The notes: generated by a model from the sequence alone, not told the origin. A DNA stretch of 64,000 nucleotides from Bacteroides ilei (GCF_900128495.1 NZ_LT635801.1:2101083-2165082), one strand, 5' to 3'. Shown: positions 18,520 through 29,074, counted from the first letter of the stretch. Numbers and translations are program-made.

Positions 18520-18597
18520 TTAGAATCAGGTTTCATGGCTGCCATGGTTACTGATAAAGTGGCTTTGGCAGCTATTCTTGTTTTATAGAACAGTGAT

Positions 18598-19391
<794 letters not shown>

Positions 19392-19485
19392 TATTTCTGA
19401 ACAAATGAATCAAAACTGTGAACGCGGCGTACAATAGTTGTATGGCTGCGTTTCTACTTTTGAAGGAGTTTAATAGACTTTCGAT

Positions 19486-21078
19486 ATGAAAAATACACTT
19501 TTGTTGACATCTGTGGCTGTTTGTACGGCAATAAACATGTATGGGAAGGAATGTACAGAGTTTGCTCGTACAGATGCTCGTCCCAATATTTTGTTTTGTC
19601 TGGCCGATGATGTGTCTTTTCCTTTCTGGGGAGCATACGGGTGCAAGTGGGTGCGGACTCCGCACATAGACCAGTTGGCTTCTCAAGGTACGCTGTTCAT
19701 GAATGCCTATACTTGTAATGCCAAGAGTGGACCCAGCCGTTCGTGTATATTGACAGGGCGGAATTCCTGGCAGTTGGAAGCTGCCTGCAATCATTTTGCC
19801 TTTTGGCCGTTGCAGTTTAAAACATTTGCAGAGGTAATGCGCGAAAATGGCTATGTGGTAGCTAAAACGGGAAAAGGTTGGGCACCGGGCGATCCGGGAC
19901 AAATAAATGGAAAAAAACGTGAACTGATTGGTCCGTCATTCGACCGTATCAAACTGACTCCGGTCACTCCGGAAATCTCGAATATTGACTATGCAGCCAA
20001 CTTTGCGGAATTCATTGATACGAGAGATAAATCGCAGCCTTTCTTTTTCTGGTATGGGTCGCTGGAACCTCACCGGTTCTATGAATACGGAAGTGGGGTG
20101 AATAAAGGAAATTACCGGATTGTGGATATAAATCGGGTTCCACCTTATTGGCCCGATTGTGAAGAAACGCGGAATGACATGCTCGATTTTGCTTTCGAAC
20201 TGGAGCATTTTGATGCCCATTTGGGAAAAATGGTAGAAAAGCTGAAGATAGAAGGCCTGCTGGATAATACCATTATCGTGGTGACGGCTGATAACGGTAT
20301 GCCTTTCCCGCGTATAAAAGGACAAGCATATCATGCCTCCAATCATTTGCCGATGCTGGTGTACTGGCCTAAGGGGATTCCACAGAAAGGAGTGAAGAAT
20401 TTTGATTTTGTCAATTTCATCGACCTGGCACCTACTTTTCTGGAAGTAGCAGAAATAGACGGTGAGGCAAAAGGTATGCAGCAGATAGAAGGCAGAAGTA
20501 TGCTTTCGCTGATAAAATCAGGAAAAAGCAAATATGACTCATTCCGTAATCATGTGCTGATAGGGAAGGAGCGGCACGATATAGGTCGTCCTGATGATGC
20601 CGGCTATCCTATCCGGGGAATCGTAACCGAACGGTATCTCTATGTCTATAATTTTGAGCCAGACCGCTGGCCGGCTGGTAATCCGGAAACAGGTTATCTG
20701 AACTGTGACGGAGGGGTCATTAAGACAGAATTGATAAAAGACGGTAAAACAGAGATACATAAGTACTGGAGCCTGAATTTTGGAAAGCGTTCGCAAGAAG
20801 AACTTTATGACGTCGTAAAAGACCCTGACTGCATGCACAACCTGATTTCCTCAGGCGAAGGACGAAAAGTGGCCGATAAACTCCGAAAACAGATGTTTGA
20901 GGAATTGAAATCTCAGGGAGACCACCGCATGGAGAGTGATGCCGGTTATTATGAGCGCATGCCCTATTGCGACAAAAATCACCGGGATTATTATAACCGT
21001 TTGCAGAAAGGAGAGAAGCTGAGATTCCCGGGATGGATTTTTCAGTCGGATGTAGATACGTCACATTTAAATAAGTAA
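19486..21078 (+). CDS. S1-family sulfatase, secreted
   Basis: This is a formylglycine sulfatase of 530 residues with an N-terminal signal peptide (MKNTLLLTSVAVCTAINMYG). The metal-binding Asp pair is in FCLADDVSFPFWGAYG (D41, D42) and the activation motif is SGPSR (S81) within SGPSRSCILTGRN, again a serine. KTGKGWAPGD, WYGSLEPHRFYEYGSG and VTADNGMPFPRIKGQAYHASNHLP supply the metal and substrate loops. The C-terminal part is longer than in the first sulfatase. It is followed after 18 bp by the DUF1593-type gene. It clearly belongs to a different S1 subfamily from the other three, judging by the KGWAPGDPG and LEPHRFYEYG motifs. The regiospecificity is unknown. Confidence 0.94.
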   Translation: MKNTLLLTSVAVCTAINMYGKECTEFARTDARPNILFCLADDVSFPFWGAYGCKWVRTPHIDQLASQGTLFMNAYTCNAKSGPSRSCILTGRNSWQLEAACNHFAFWPLQFKTFAEVMRENGYVVAKTGKGWAPGDPGQINGKKRELIGPSFDRIKLTPVTPEISNIDYAANFAEFIDTRDKSQPFFFWYGSLEPHRFYEYGSGVNKGNYRIVDINRVPPYWPDCEETRNDMLDFAFELEHFDAHLGKMVEKLKIEGLLDNTIIVVTADNGMPFPRIKGQAYHASNHLPMLVYWPKGIPQKGVKNFDFVNFIDLAPTFLEVAEIDGEAKGMQQIEGRSMLSLIKSGKSKYDSFRNHVLIGKERHDIGRPDDAGYPIRGIVTERYLYVYNFEPDRWPAGNPETGYLNCDGGVIKTELIKDGKTEIHKYWSLNFGKRSQEELYDVVKDPDCMHNLISSGEGRKVADKLRKQMFEELKSQGDHRMESDAGYYERMPYCDKNHRDYYNRLQKGEKLRFPGWIFQSDVDTSHLNK

Positions 21079-21096
21079 CTAATTAAAAGTATTACA

Positions 21097-22287
21097 ATGA
21101 ACAAGAATTTGCTGATAGGAATTGCAGCCACGCTGATGCCGGCATGGATGCAAGCGCAGAGTGAAAAGCCGAAGAAAACTCGCAAGGGAAAAAGATTGAC
21201 TTCATCGCTGGATATAATTGAACAGGAATGCATTGAATATAATAAATACTTAGGATTTGTAGTTTGGCTGGTAGTATGTTTGGGTGGAATTTCTTCCGCC
21301 CTTTATGCCGATACAGGAAAGCCTGTGGTATGGATTTATACTGATATGTCTGATAAGAGCATTCCTGGACCAAATAAAGAAGGTACGGTGAATGACCCGG
21401 ACGACATTTCGGCCATGGCTGGGTATTTGTTACTGGCTGATTGTTTTGATACGCGAGGTATCGTGGTGGCAAGTACTCATCGGAAACAACATGCTACGTC
21501 CGGTAATCAGGCAGAGTGGGCACAGCATTATTTTGGCGAAGCCTATGCAACCGACGTGGTAAATCTTAAGAAAGTATATCCGGATTTCCCGGATTCCATC
21601 TCGTTTACCCAAAGTTGCATCAAAGAAAGTGCAGAGCGTTTTGATTACAAGAAGGATTATGCAAAAGTTTTAGACCACTATCCTACGGTCACTTCTCTTT
21701 TAGATTTGTTGCAGCATGAAAAAGACACGGTAAACGTGCTTTGCTGGGGTTCTTTGACTGAACCGGCCATCTTGGTCAATGCTTGTCTTCATTCCGGACG
21801 GGCTCATTTGCTGAAGAAAATCCGTTTTATTGCTCATTGGACGGATTCTTCTTTGCATCAGGGAAGTCCGGAACATCCGGAGGATGTAGCCAACTGCCGG
21901 GAAGATGCTGCGGCATGCAGCTATATGAAAGTGATGGCCGCACAAGGTAAGATTTGGTATTATGAGTTAGGTGCTATCGGACAGCACGGCATTGTGAGTG
22001 GTAGTCCACATGGAAAAGAATATTTCAATCAGTTCCACAAAAGTCACTTGGGTAAAATCTTTGCTACCGGGAAGTATGCACTTAATACGGTGGACGATTC
22101 CGATTGTGCTACTTACTATGTATTGCTGGGCTGGTGGGGAGTTTCACTCCAGGATGTGGCTTCTGATGGTACCAATGATCCGGAGGTGGAAAAAGCCAAT
22201 GAAAAGAAATTTTTTCAGGAAGCTGCTGCCATCCGAGCAGAACTGCTGAAGCGTTCGGATGTGGCTGCCGGGAAAGGCTCGAAATGA
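21097..22287 (+). CDS. Nucleoside-hydrolase-like (DUF1593-type) secreted protein with doubled N-terminus
   Basis: This 396-residue protein has, from about residue 75, a nucleoside-hydrolase-like domain of the DUF1593 kind: KPVVWIYTDMSDKS, NDPDDISAMAGYLLLADCF (acidic metal-binding-like cluster), GIVVASTHR, VNVLCWGSLTEPAI and VDDSDCATYYVLLGWW. The role in glycan use is unknown, and N-glycosyl or other glycosyl hydrolysis is possible. The N-terminus is odd. One signal peptide (MNKNLLIGIAATLMPAWMQAQ) is followed by a charged linker and then a second hydrophobic export-like segment (LGFVVWLVVCLGGISSALYA, about residues 52-71). The first looks borrowed from another secreted gene such as a sulfatase. 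The native start may be internal. It is co-transcribed with the preceding sulfatase and the following GH43. Confidence 0.7.
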   Translation: MNKNLLIGIAATLMPAWMQAQSEKPKKTRKGKRLTSSLDIIEQECIEYNKYLGFVVWLVVCLGGISSALYADTGKPVVWIYTDMSDKSIPGPNKEGTVNDPDDISAMAGYLLLADCFDTRGIVVASTHRKQHATSGNQAEWAQHYFGEAYATDVVNLKKVYPDFPDSISFTQSCIKESAERFDYKKDYAKVLDHYPTVTSLLDLLQHEKDTVNVLCWGSLTEPAILVNACLHSGRAHLLKKIRFIAHWTDSSLHQGSPEHPEDVANCREDAAACSYMKVMAAQGKIWYYELGAIGQHGIVSGSPHGKEYFNQFHKSHLGKIFATGKYALNTVDDSDCATYYVLLGWWGVSLQDVASDGTNDPEVEKANEKKFFQEAAAIRAELLKRSDVAAGKGSK

Positions 22288-22325
22288 ATTCAGTTATCTT
22301 TTAAATACCATTTAAACATTAATCA

Positions 22326-23762
22326 ATGAAAAAACGACTTTTATTCTTGTCCATGTGCATGGCCTTGGCTGGTTCTATGGACGCACAAGTAAAGAAGAAT
22401 GTAAACACCGCCCCTTATCCTTACGGTAACCCGGTGATATGTCACATGTATACTGCCGATGCAGCTCCACATGTGATGCCCGACGGACGGGTGTGGATGA
22501 TAACTTCCGTAGACCACGAGAATGGCGGTGGATATTCTACCATGCATTGCTATCATGCCTTTTCTTCGTCCGATATGGTGAACTGGACTGACCATGGAGA
22601 GATTTTTCACGTAAACGATATTCGTCCGAAAGATGCGTCGGCTTCAGACAAGTGGGCAGTATGGGCACCTGACTTTATCTATAAAGACGGCAAGTATTAT
22701 CTGTATATTCCGATTCGCATTCAGCATGGAGCGGAGTCTTCACAGGAAAAACGCAAAGTAACAGCTTATCTGGCAGTTGCGGAAAGCAACTCGCTGACCG
22801 AACGTTTCAAGGTGCTGACTCCTCAAATAAAGGAAACAAGAGGAATCGACCCGGCGGTGTTCCGTGATACAGATGGCAAGATTTACCTGTACTGGGGCAG
22901 TCACATGGCAGCGCAGTTGAAAGATAACATGTATGAGTTTGTCGGAGAACCAGTAAAGCTGGAAATTGATACAGATCGTTTTATGGAAGCTATATGGATG
23001 AACAAGCACGACGGGAAGTACTATCTTTCGTATCACACAAAGTATGGTAATAAAATTGACAAGAATCATCCGGATGACCCGAACCGTAAGCCTTCTGAAC
23101 TGGCCTATTCTGTAGGTGATTCTCCTATGGGACCCTTCAAATACGGAGGAGTGATGAATTACGAGTTGGGAGTAGGTGTGAAAAACGGTCCGAAATTGCC
23201 GGGATATGACTATGTGCCTTGGCGTTTGACGCAGTCGAACCACGGAGGTATTGTAGAATATCATGGTCAGGAATATTTGTTTTATCATACATCAGCTCTT
23301 TCTTCCTGGCGTCAGGATCACTTTCATGGACCAGGCACTTGGACACAGCGTTCTGTGTGTATAGATAAGCTTAATTATAATAAAAATGGAAGTATTATAC
23401 CTATACAGCAAACATTGGAAGGTGTGGATCGAGTTGTAAATTTACAATCATATTCTATAACGTTACCAGTGTCCTGCCTTACGTTGAGAGATGGTGAATC
23501 GGTAAACATAAAGAATATAGATTTAGGAACCGGATATTATTATTTCAGTGCTATGGCTTCTGGAGTAAAAAAGCCATTAAAACTGGAAGTTAGGACAGGA
23601 AGTAAAGGGAACAAACTGATAGGGACTCTTCTTATAGAGAAGGATGGATATGTTGATACATCTCTCATTGATGCTAATGGGAAAAATGATGTTTATCTTA
23701 AAGTAATGGGTGGCAATATTTCTATTTCTGATTGCCGCTTTTTTGCTGGAAATGTAAAATAG
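22326..23762 (+). CDS. GH43 family glycosidase with C-terminal CBM6-like domain
   Basis: This is a secreted five-bladed-propeller glycosidase of 478 residues (signal peptide MKKRLLFLSMCMALAGSMDA). GH43-type active-site residues are visible: the base Asp in MYTADAAPHV, the pKa-modulating Asp in TRGIDPAVFRDTDG and the acid Glu in DRFMEAIWMNKHDG. The last ~130 residues (YYYFSAMASGVKKPLKLEV...KGNKLIGTLLI) resemble a CBM6-type beta-sandwich. GH43 members are arabinofuranosidases, xylosidases or galactosidases, and specificity cannot be read here. Base composition changes inside the gene: up to about 23370 it matches the upstream operon, beyond that it is markedly AT-rich like the next gene. This suggests a recombination joint. 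Confidence 0.9.
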   Translation: MKKRLLFLSMCMALAGSMDAQVKKNVNTAPYPYGNPVICHMYTADAAPHVMPDGRVWMITSVDHENGGGYSTMHCYHAFSSSDMVNWTDHGEIFHVNDIRPKDASASDKWAVWAPDFIYKDGKYYLYIPIRIQHGAESSQEKRKVTAYLAVAESNSLTERFKVLTPQIKETRGIDPAVFRDTDGKIYLYWGSHMAAQLKDNMYEFVGEPVKLEIDTDRFMEAIWMNKHDGKYYLSYHTKYGNKIDKNHPDDPNRKPSELAYSVGDSPMGPFKYGGVMNYELGVGVKNGPKLPGYDYVPWRLTQSNHGGIVEYHGQEYLFYHTSALSSWRQDHFHGPGTWTQRSVCIDKLNYNKNGSIIPIQQTLEGVDRVVNLQSYSITLPVSCLTLRDGESVNIKNIDLGTGYYYFSAMASGVKKPLKLEVRTGSKGNKLIGTLLIEKDGYVDTSLIDANGKNDVYLKVMGGNISISDCRFFAGNVK

Positions 23763-23818
23763 AAATCAGTATAATGTAGATATGTCATGTACTTAATGAA
23801 AATCTATAAAATAATATT

Positions 23819-25597
23819 ATGAAATCAATAAAAAATAAATTAATGACATTATACATGATGTCGTTAATTATCTCATGCAGTGATTCATTAGATGGTAATA
23901 CTTTGTCAGTGGATAGTAATGGACCAAGCTCTGTTTCAGATAGTATAATTACGACTTATGAGTGGCCAATAGGACAAGGACAGGCAAAGTTGTCTGAGCA
24001 TTATAAAGTTTATGTATCTGTTGATGGTGGAAAAGAGACAGAAATACAAGTTTTACAATCAGATCCTATAGTGATGAAAGAAAATTCTGATGGAAGTATA
24101 GGGGAAGATTATCAAGCGGAATATACAAAACAACGTTCTTTTTCTTTTGTCCCTGTAACATATAATCCAGATTACCATAAAAAATTAATTTTTAGGGTAG
24201 AGTCGATTGATGGTTATTCTACATCAAAAGTACAGATATCACCCAAAAGTTATAATATTTCATCTCAGAACAATGGCTCATCAATAACCTTTGCTGTCAA
24301 TACAGCCAATAAATATATAGCTGTTAATTTTGATGATCCTAGGAATACATTAATATTACCTAAAGGGGAAGGTGGAGCTATTGAGCCTTATAATTGGATT
24401 AAAGATATGCTTTGTATTTACGTTGATCCTATAGAAGTATTGAAGCCAGATACTACAAAGCAAAAGGTGGTGTATTACACTAAGAATGTTTCTGAAATTG
24501 ATTTATCCAGTGCAGATGTGATATATTTTAAAGCTGGTTATCATAATCTTAAAAAAGATGGACCACGTGGCTCAATTATAAATGAATATGGAGGCTTGAC
24601 TTTGTCTAGCTGTCAGGAAATATATATTGAAGGTGGAGCATTTGTGGAAGGATATTTATTGAGAAATAATTATGGTGATACGAAGCAGGCCGTATATGGA
24701 CGTGGAATCCTTTCTGGGAGGCAGTATGTTTGGCAACCTGGTAATTCTGACAGACTGATGGGACAATTGATACAGGCAGGCAATAATGCTGTGTTTGATG
24801 GTGTTATTGTTATGGAGTCGCCTTTTCATGGAATAGTACCGACAAATAATGCCACATTTAGGAATGTAAAGTTTTTAGGATGGCATTGTAATAATGACGG
24901 CTTTCGCCCAGGTTTGAATTCGAAAATCTACAATTGTTTTATAAGAGCATGTGATGACTTCTTTTATAACTATACATTGGATGTCAAGGATTGTGTTTTA
25001 TGGCCTGCGTTCAATGGTAGTATTTTAACAAACGGGTGGCAATATTTTGATATCGGTGGTTCGATACTGGAGAATATCGATATTATTTTCCCAGAATGGT
25101 TAAGTATGGGAAATAATAAGGGACTGATTATGTCACAAAATGAATATAAATATAATCCTCCCACAGATGCTCCAACAACCATTCTCAGAAATATTAGGAT
25201 TGAAGGTAAAATCCCAGGGTTTATTAATCTTAAACCGAATTCAAACTATGATAAATATAATGCCCAAACAAATACTAATCCAGAGGATCCTGACAAGATT
25301 CAGCTTATTTCCATATCTGAATTGGGATGGATGGGAAATATACTTTTGGAGAATATATCAATAGAAAAGCAGGTTGGAGATAATTCAAATGGAATGAAAA
25401 CCAATCTTATTAAAGGGGCGGAGACTATTGGATACACCAGTGTACCAATTGTAAAAGATGATTCTTCAGCTATATGGTGGGTTAAGAATATAACATTTCG
25501 AAATGTTACAATAGGAGGAGAAAAGATTACTGATGAAAATAAAGATAATTGGTTTAGAATTGATGGCAATACCACAAGGAACATAGTTTTCAAATGA
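23819..25597 (+). CDS. GH49-like right-handed beta-helix lipoprotein
   Basis: This 592-residue protein has a lipoprotein-type N-terminus (MMSLIISCSDSL, Cys at about 20). Residues 30-190 form an accessory beta-rich region (possible fibronectin/GH49 N-domain). About 200-590 form a parallel beta-helix with the GH49/dextranase-like pattern: DVIYFKAGYH, QEIYIEGGAFVEGY, YGRGILSGR, NNDGFRPGLNSKIYNCFIRACDDFFYN. The DGF and ACDDFF acidic residues correspond to the catalytic Asp triad region of inverting clan GH-N enzymes. It is the first of three divergent paralogs in the locus (others at 36777 and 44569), so it is likely an endo-acting backbone enzyme. Strongly AT-rich compared with upstream genes. 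Confidence 0.75.
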   Translation: MKSIKNKLMTLYMMSLIISCSDSLDGNTLSVDSNGPSSVSDSIITTYEWPIGQGQAKLSEHYKVYVSVDGGKETEIQVLQSDPIVMKENSDGSIGEDYQAEYTKQRSFSFVPVTYNPDYHKKLIFRVESIDGYSTSKVQISPKSYNISSQNNGSSITFAVNTANKYIAVNFDDPRNTLILPKGEGGAIEPYNWIKDMLCIYVDPIEVLKPDTTKQKVVYYTKNVSEIDLSSADVIYFKAGYHNLKKDGPRGSIINEYGGLTLSSCQEIYIEGGAFVEGYLLRNNYGDTKQAVYGRGILSGRQYVWQPGNSDRLMGQLIQAGNNAVFDGVIVMESPFHGIVPTNNATFRNVKFLGWHCNNDGFRPGLNSKIYNCFIRACDDFFYNYTLDVKDCVLWPAFNGSILTNGWQYFDIGGSILENIDIIFPEWLSMGNNKGLIMSQNEYKYNPPTDAPTTILRNIRIEGKIPGFINLKPNSNYDKYNAQTNTNPEDPDKIQLISISELGWMGNILLENISIEKQVGDNSNGMKTNLIKGAETIGYTSVPIVKDDSSAIWWVKNITFRNVTIGGEKITDENKDNWFRIDGNTTRNIVFK

Positions 25598-25615
25598 AAA
25601 ATTGGTTTGTATTTT

Positions 25616-25679
25616 GTACAATTACTTCATATTTACGTATACAAACGCTAATAGAAATACTCTATCTTATATAAATTCG
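25616..25679 (+). promoter_or_regulatory. Weak copy of the PUL operator/promoter before GH43
   Basis: GTAC at 25616, a degenerate GTAT half-site at 25637 (21 bp on) and TAAATTCG at 25672 (35 bp on, one mismatch to TAnnTTTG) keep the exact locus geometry. The GH43 start is 45 bp beyond the -7 box. Confidence 0.45.
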
Positions 25680-25723
25680 TGTATAGTCTTAAAATATAAT
25701 TAGATAATATAAGTTAAACTTTT

Positions 25724-27343
25724 ATGAAGAAATTTTTTTATTCTTTTACATTTTTCATGATGATCTTATCATTTGTCCATGCAGATACGGTTCATTCAAC
25801 TTTTAAAAATCCAATTTTATCCGGTTTTCATCCGGATCCTTCCATATGTAGAGTCGGTAATGATTATTATATGGTGAATTCTTCTTTTGAATGGTTCCCT
25901 GGTATTCCTATATATAAAAGTAAGGATCTTGTAAATTGGAAACTTATTGGATATGGCATTACTCGGCCGGAACAGATGCTATTTGCCGATGGATTGCAAG
26001 ATTCAAGAGGAATTTATGCCGTAACGATTCGCCATCACGATGGATTGTTCTACTTGATTACCACCTGTGTACAGTGTGGTGGAAACTTCTATATTACGGC
26101 CAAAGATCCTGCCGGACCATGGAGCGATCCGGTGTGGCTCCATTCTCAAGGAATAGACCCTTCTTTGTTCTGGGATGAAGACGGGAAGTGTTATTATGTG
26201 GGTCATGGAAACATGTCGAAAAAAAATGACTGGCCCGATCAAAATGGAGCATGGTTACAGGAACTGGATACTAAACAGGGCAAGCTGGTGGGCAAGCGTG
26301 TACAGCTTACGTATGGACATGCTTCCAATGCCCGCTGGACAGAAGGACCGCACATTTACAAGATTAACGGGAAATACATGTTGCTGGTGGCAGAAGGGGG
26401 TACCGGCTATTTTCACTCGGTTACAGTGTTCCATAGTGACAGCATCTGGGGACCTTATATTCCGGACCATGCCAATCCGGTGCTGACTCATCGTCATTTG
26501 GGTAAGGACAGCTACATTCACTCGGTAGGACACGCCGACCTGGTACAGACACAGAATGGTGACTGGTGGGCTGTGTCATTGGCTAAACGTCATTTTGACG
26601 GATATACCTACCTGGCTCGTGAAACTTTCCTTACTCCGGTGGAATTTCAGAAACTGGAAGGTATGAAATGGGAAACTCCTATCTTCAATCCGGGAAAAGG
26701 CGGTGTGCCCGAAGTGTGCAAACGTCCGAATCTGCCCTGGTCGCCGGTAGAGAAAACTCCTGTCAGAGATAACTTCGATACAGACAAGCTGGCACTGGAA
26801 TGGAACTTCCTTCGCACACCGATGGAGAAATGGTATGAATTGAAAGACGGACATCTGGCATTGGAACTGCGTCCGCAGGTGGCCGACAGTCTGGTAAATC
26901 CTTCTCTTGTGGCACGCCGTATAGAACATATTGCTTTTACGGCGTCGGCCAAGATGAAATTCTCTTCCCGTAAATCTAACGAGCAGGCTGGTATGATTGT
27001 GTATCGTGTAAGCAACGGCCATGTACAGTTCATCAAGTGTGGAAATGAACTGGCATTGGTTGCTACTACCCGCGCAAGCAAGAAAGAGTTGGCACGTGTT
27101 CCTTACAAGAAAGCGGAAGTGGTGCTCCGGATTGTATCTGATGGAAAAGACATGCGTTTCTACTATGGAGAATCGGAGGATGCACTTACCGATATGGGAG
27201 TGGCACAACCGCTTTCCATTATCTCTGATGAGAAAGTGAGCGGCGGATTTAACGGACCGTATATAGGTATGTATGCCACTTCCAATGGAAAGTCTTCGAA
27301 GAGCAAGGTCTGGTTTGATTGGTTTGATTATGAAGGTAAATAA
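25724..27343 (+). CDS. GH43 family glycosidase (xylosidase/arabinosidase-like, with C-terminal beta-sandwich)
   Basis: This is a secreted exo-type GH43 of 539 residues with a signal peptide (MKKFFYSFTFFMMILSFVHA). Active-site residues are the base Asp in SGFHPDPSICRVGNDYY, the Asp in QGIDPSLFWDEDGK and the acid Glu in ARWTEGPHIYKINGKY. From about residue 345 a concanavalin-like GH43 C2 domain follows (DNFDTDKLALEWNFLRTP ... KVWFDWFDYEG). This architecture is typical of XynB-type beta-xylosidase/arabinofuranosidase proteins, but substrate cannot be assigned. The first ~230 bases are AT-rich like the preceding beta-helix gene, and from about 25960 the composition returns to that of the sulfatase genes. 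This mirrors the joint in the previous GH43. Confidence 0.92.
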   Translation: MKKFFYSFTFFMMILSFVHADTVHSTFKNPILSGFHPDPSICRVGNDYYMVNSSFEWFPGIPIYKSKDLVNWKLIGYGITRPEQMLFADGLQDSRGIYAVTIRHHDGLFYLITTCVQCGGNFYITAKDPAGPWSDPVWLHSQGIDPSLFWDEDGKCYYVGHGNMSKKNDWPDQNGAWLQELDTKQGKLVGKRVQLTYGHASNARWTEGPHIYKINGKYMLLVAEGGTGYFHSVTVFHSDSIWGPYIPDHANPVLTHRHLGKDSYIHSVGHADLVQTQNGDWWAVSLAKRHFDGYTYLARETFLTPVEFQKLEGMKWETPIFNPGKGGVPEVCKRPNLPWSPVEKTPVRDNFDTDKLALEWNFLRTPMEKWYELKDGHLALELRPQVADSLVNPSLVARRIEHIAFTASAKMKFSSRKSNEQAGMIVYRVSNGHVQFIKCGNELALVATTRASKKELARVPYKKAEVVLRIVSDGKDMRFYYGESEDALTDMGVAQPLSIISDEKVSGGFNGPYIGMYATSNGKSSKSKVWFDWFDYEGK

Positions 27344-27356
27344 AATATCAATAGGT

Positions 27357-28937
27357 ATGAAAACATATAATTTAACAAGAATGCTTCCGCTGGCATCTCT
27401 TTTTACTCCCTTGTTTGCTAACGGGCAGGAAGCACATAAGACAGAGAAACCCAATATCATCTTTGTACTGGCCGATGATATGAGTTACCGCGATTTGAGT
27501 TGTTATGGACAACAGCGATACAGGACTCCTCATCTGGACAGTCTGGCCATGCAGGGCGTACGTTTTAGTCAGGCATATGCAGCAGCGCCAGAGTCAGCTC
27601 CGTCTCGCTGCTGCATGCTTACAGGCCTGCACACCGGTCACTCTTCTGTCCGGATGAACTCCAGTGCACGTGGGCAGGATAACATCCTGGACAGTGATGT
27701 GACAGTGGCAGAGGTTCTGAAAGAAGCAGGTTATCACACAGCCTTTGTCGGCAAATGGGGAATCGGTCTGCAGGGAACCGAGGGAGTGCCTTACAAACAG
27801 GGGTTTGATTATTGTTTTGGTTTTTATGACCAGACTGAGGCACACACTTATATTCCAGATTATTTGTATGAAAACGACCGGAAAGTCATGTATCCGCAAA
27901 ATAAGGGATTTGAAATGGCCCGGAGATATGATTATAAAGACAACAAGGCACAAAATACGTATGATAAAGACGGTCGTCTGTATATCAGCGAACTGAAAAA
28001 TCCGTATGGCTATGCGTATTCAGAGAATGAGATGGAGAAAGCAGCCATGAATTTTCTGAAACGACAGACGGAAGCGAAGGATAAATCGCCCTTTTTCCTG
28101 TATTATGCCACGCAGTTGCCACATGGTCCGGTTATCGTGAATAAGCTGGGTGAAATGAAGGACCATCCGGAAGTGAACCAACTTTCTAGGGAATGGGCGG
28201 CCATGGTCATGAAACTGGACTTTTTTGTAGGAGAGCTGGTGTCGTATCTGAAGCAGACGGGACAATATGAAAATACCATTATCTTCTTTGCGTCTGACAA
28301 CGGTTATTCCATGTGCGGTTATACCGAAAGAGGGAACGGACCTTCCTGGCCGGACGACCCTTGGCTGAAGAATAAAGGACCGTTTAGGGGAGGAAAATTT
28401 ACGGCACAGGAAGGTGGTCTGCGTGTGCCCTTCTTCGTATCCTGTCCGTCGAAGTTCAAGCCGGAAGTCATCAGTACTCCGGTGTGGCTGCCCGACTTTT
28501 TCCCCACAGCCGCAGAAATTGCCGGACTTGATCCGCACGCCAGAAGAACCGATGGCATTTCCCTTCTTCCATTGCTGAAAGGAGAAAAAGAAAACTATAC
28601 GGGGCATAAGTATCTGTATTTCTCCAGAGGTAAAGAACAAGGTGTTAGAATGGGAGCTTTCTCGGCATACAGAGCAGACAAGAATTCTCCGGTAGAGCTG
28701 TATCTGACGGAAGAAGATACTTACTGGGAAAGGGATTTGGCTTTCAATTATCCGGAGATTGTGAAAGAAGCCATTCGGATTATGGATTCTTCCTTTACTC
28801 CCCATCCTTGGTACTGGACGCCGGATGAGACTTTTGTAGACTATCAGAAGAAGGTGAAAAGAGCGAAAGAAACCGGAAATATCTTACCGGTTTACAGACC
28901 TAATGGCATAAAGTCTTTCCCTTGGGAGGAAAAATAG
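27357..28937 (+). CDS. S1-family sulfatase, secreted
   Basis: This is a formylglycine sulfatase of 526 residues from the ATG at 27357, chosen because it gives a signal peptide (MKTYNLTRMLPLASLFTPLF) and lies 13 bp after the GH43 stop. An upstream in-frame extension would overlap that gene. D40/D41 in FVLADDMSYRD bind metal, and the activation motif is SAPSR (S80) within SAPSRCCMLTGLHTG, with a Cys two residues after the Arg. FVGKWGIG, FFASDNGYSMCGYT and KGPFRGGKFTAQEGG supply further active-site loops. The C-terminus carries the LTEEDTYWERDLAFNYPE substrate-binding subdomain. Overall it is close in style to the first sulfatase. It ends the rightward operon before the SusC control region. Confidence 0.94.
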   Translation: MKTYNLTRMLPLASLFTPLFANGQEAHKTEKPNIIFVLADDMSYRDLSCYGQQRYRTPHLDSLAMQGVRFSQAYAAAPESAPSRCCMLTGLHTGHSSVRMNSSARGQDNILDSDVTVAEVLKEAGYHTAFVGKWGIGLQGTEGVPYKQGFDYCFGFYDQTEAHTYIPDYLYENDRKVMYPQNKGFEMARRYDYKDNKAQNTYDKDGRLYISELKNPYGYAYSENEMEKAAMNFLKRQTEAKDKSPFFLYYATQLPHGPVIVNKLGEMKDHPEVNQLSREWAAMVMKLDFFVGELVSYLKQTGQYENTIIFFASDNGYSMCGYTERGNGPSWPDDPWLKNKGPFRGGKFTAQEGGLRVPFFVSCPSKFKPEVISTPVWLPDFFPTAAEIAGLDPHARRTDGISLLPLLKGEKENYTGHKYLYFSRGKEQGVRMGAFSAYRADKNSPVELYLTEEDTYWERDLAFNYPEIVKEAIRIMDSSFTPHPWYWTPDETFVDYQKKVKRAKETGNILPVYRPNGIKSFPWEEK

Positions 28938-28992
28938 AATTATTTATTTTCTCATAAGGTGCTGATTCTTAATGTACTGCTTTGTTCGAATT

Positions 28993-29074
28993 GTACGGAA
29001 TCACCTAATTGTACAAATAAGCTAATATTGTGTACAATACAAATAGTCGAATAGTCTTTTAACTGATAAGTTTG
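28993..29074 (+). promoter_or_regulatory. Three-site PUL operator and -7 box of the susC operon
   Basis: GTAC half-sites stand at 28993, 29011 and 29032 (spacings 18 and 21 bp), followed 35 bp later by TAAGTTTG (29067-29074), a perfect TAnnTTTG box. The predicted transcript has a leader of about 155 nt before susC. The same 18/21/35 ruler occurs before the beta-helix gene at 44569. Confidence 0.75.

Noticed and set aside
19429..19470. GTAC upstream of the sulfatase at 19486 as a further operator
   Set aside because: There is no partner half-site 21 bp away and no -7 box at +35; the gene is probably transcribed with the upstream operon.
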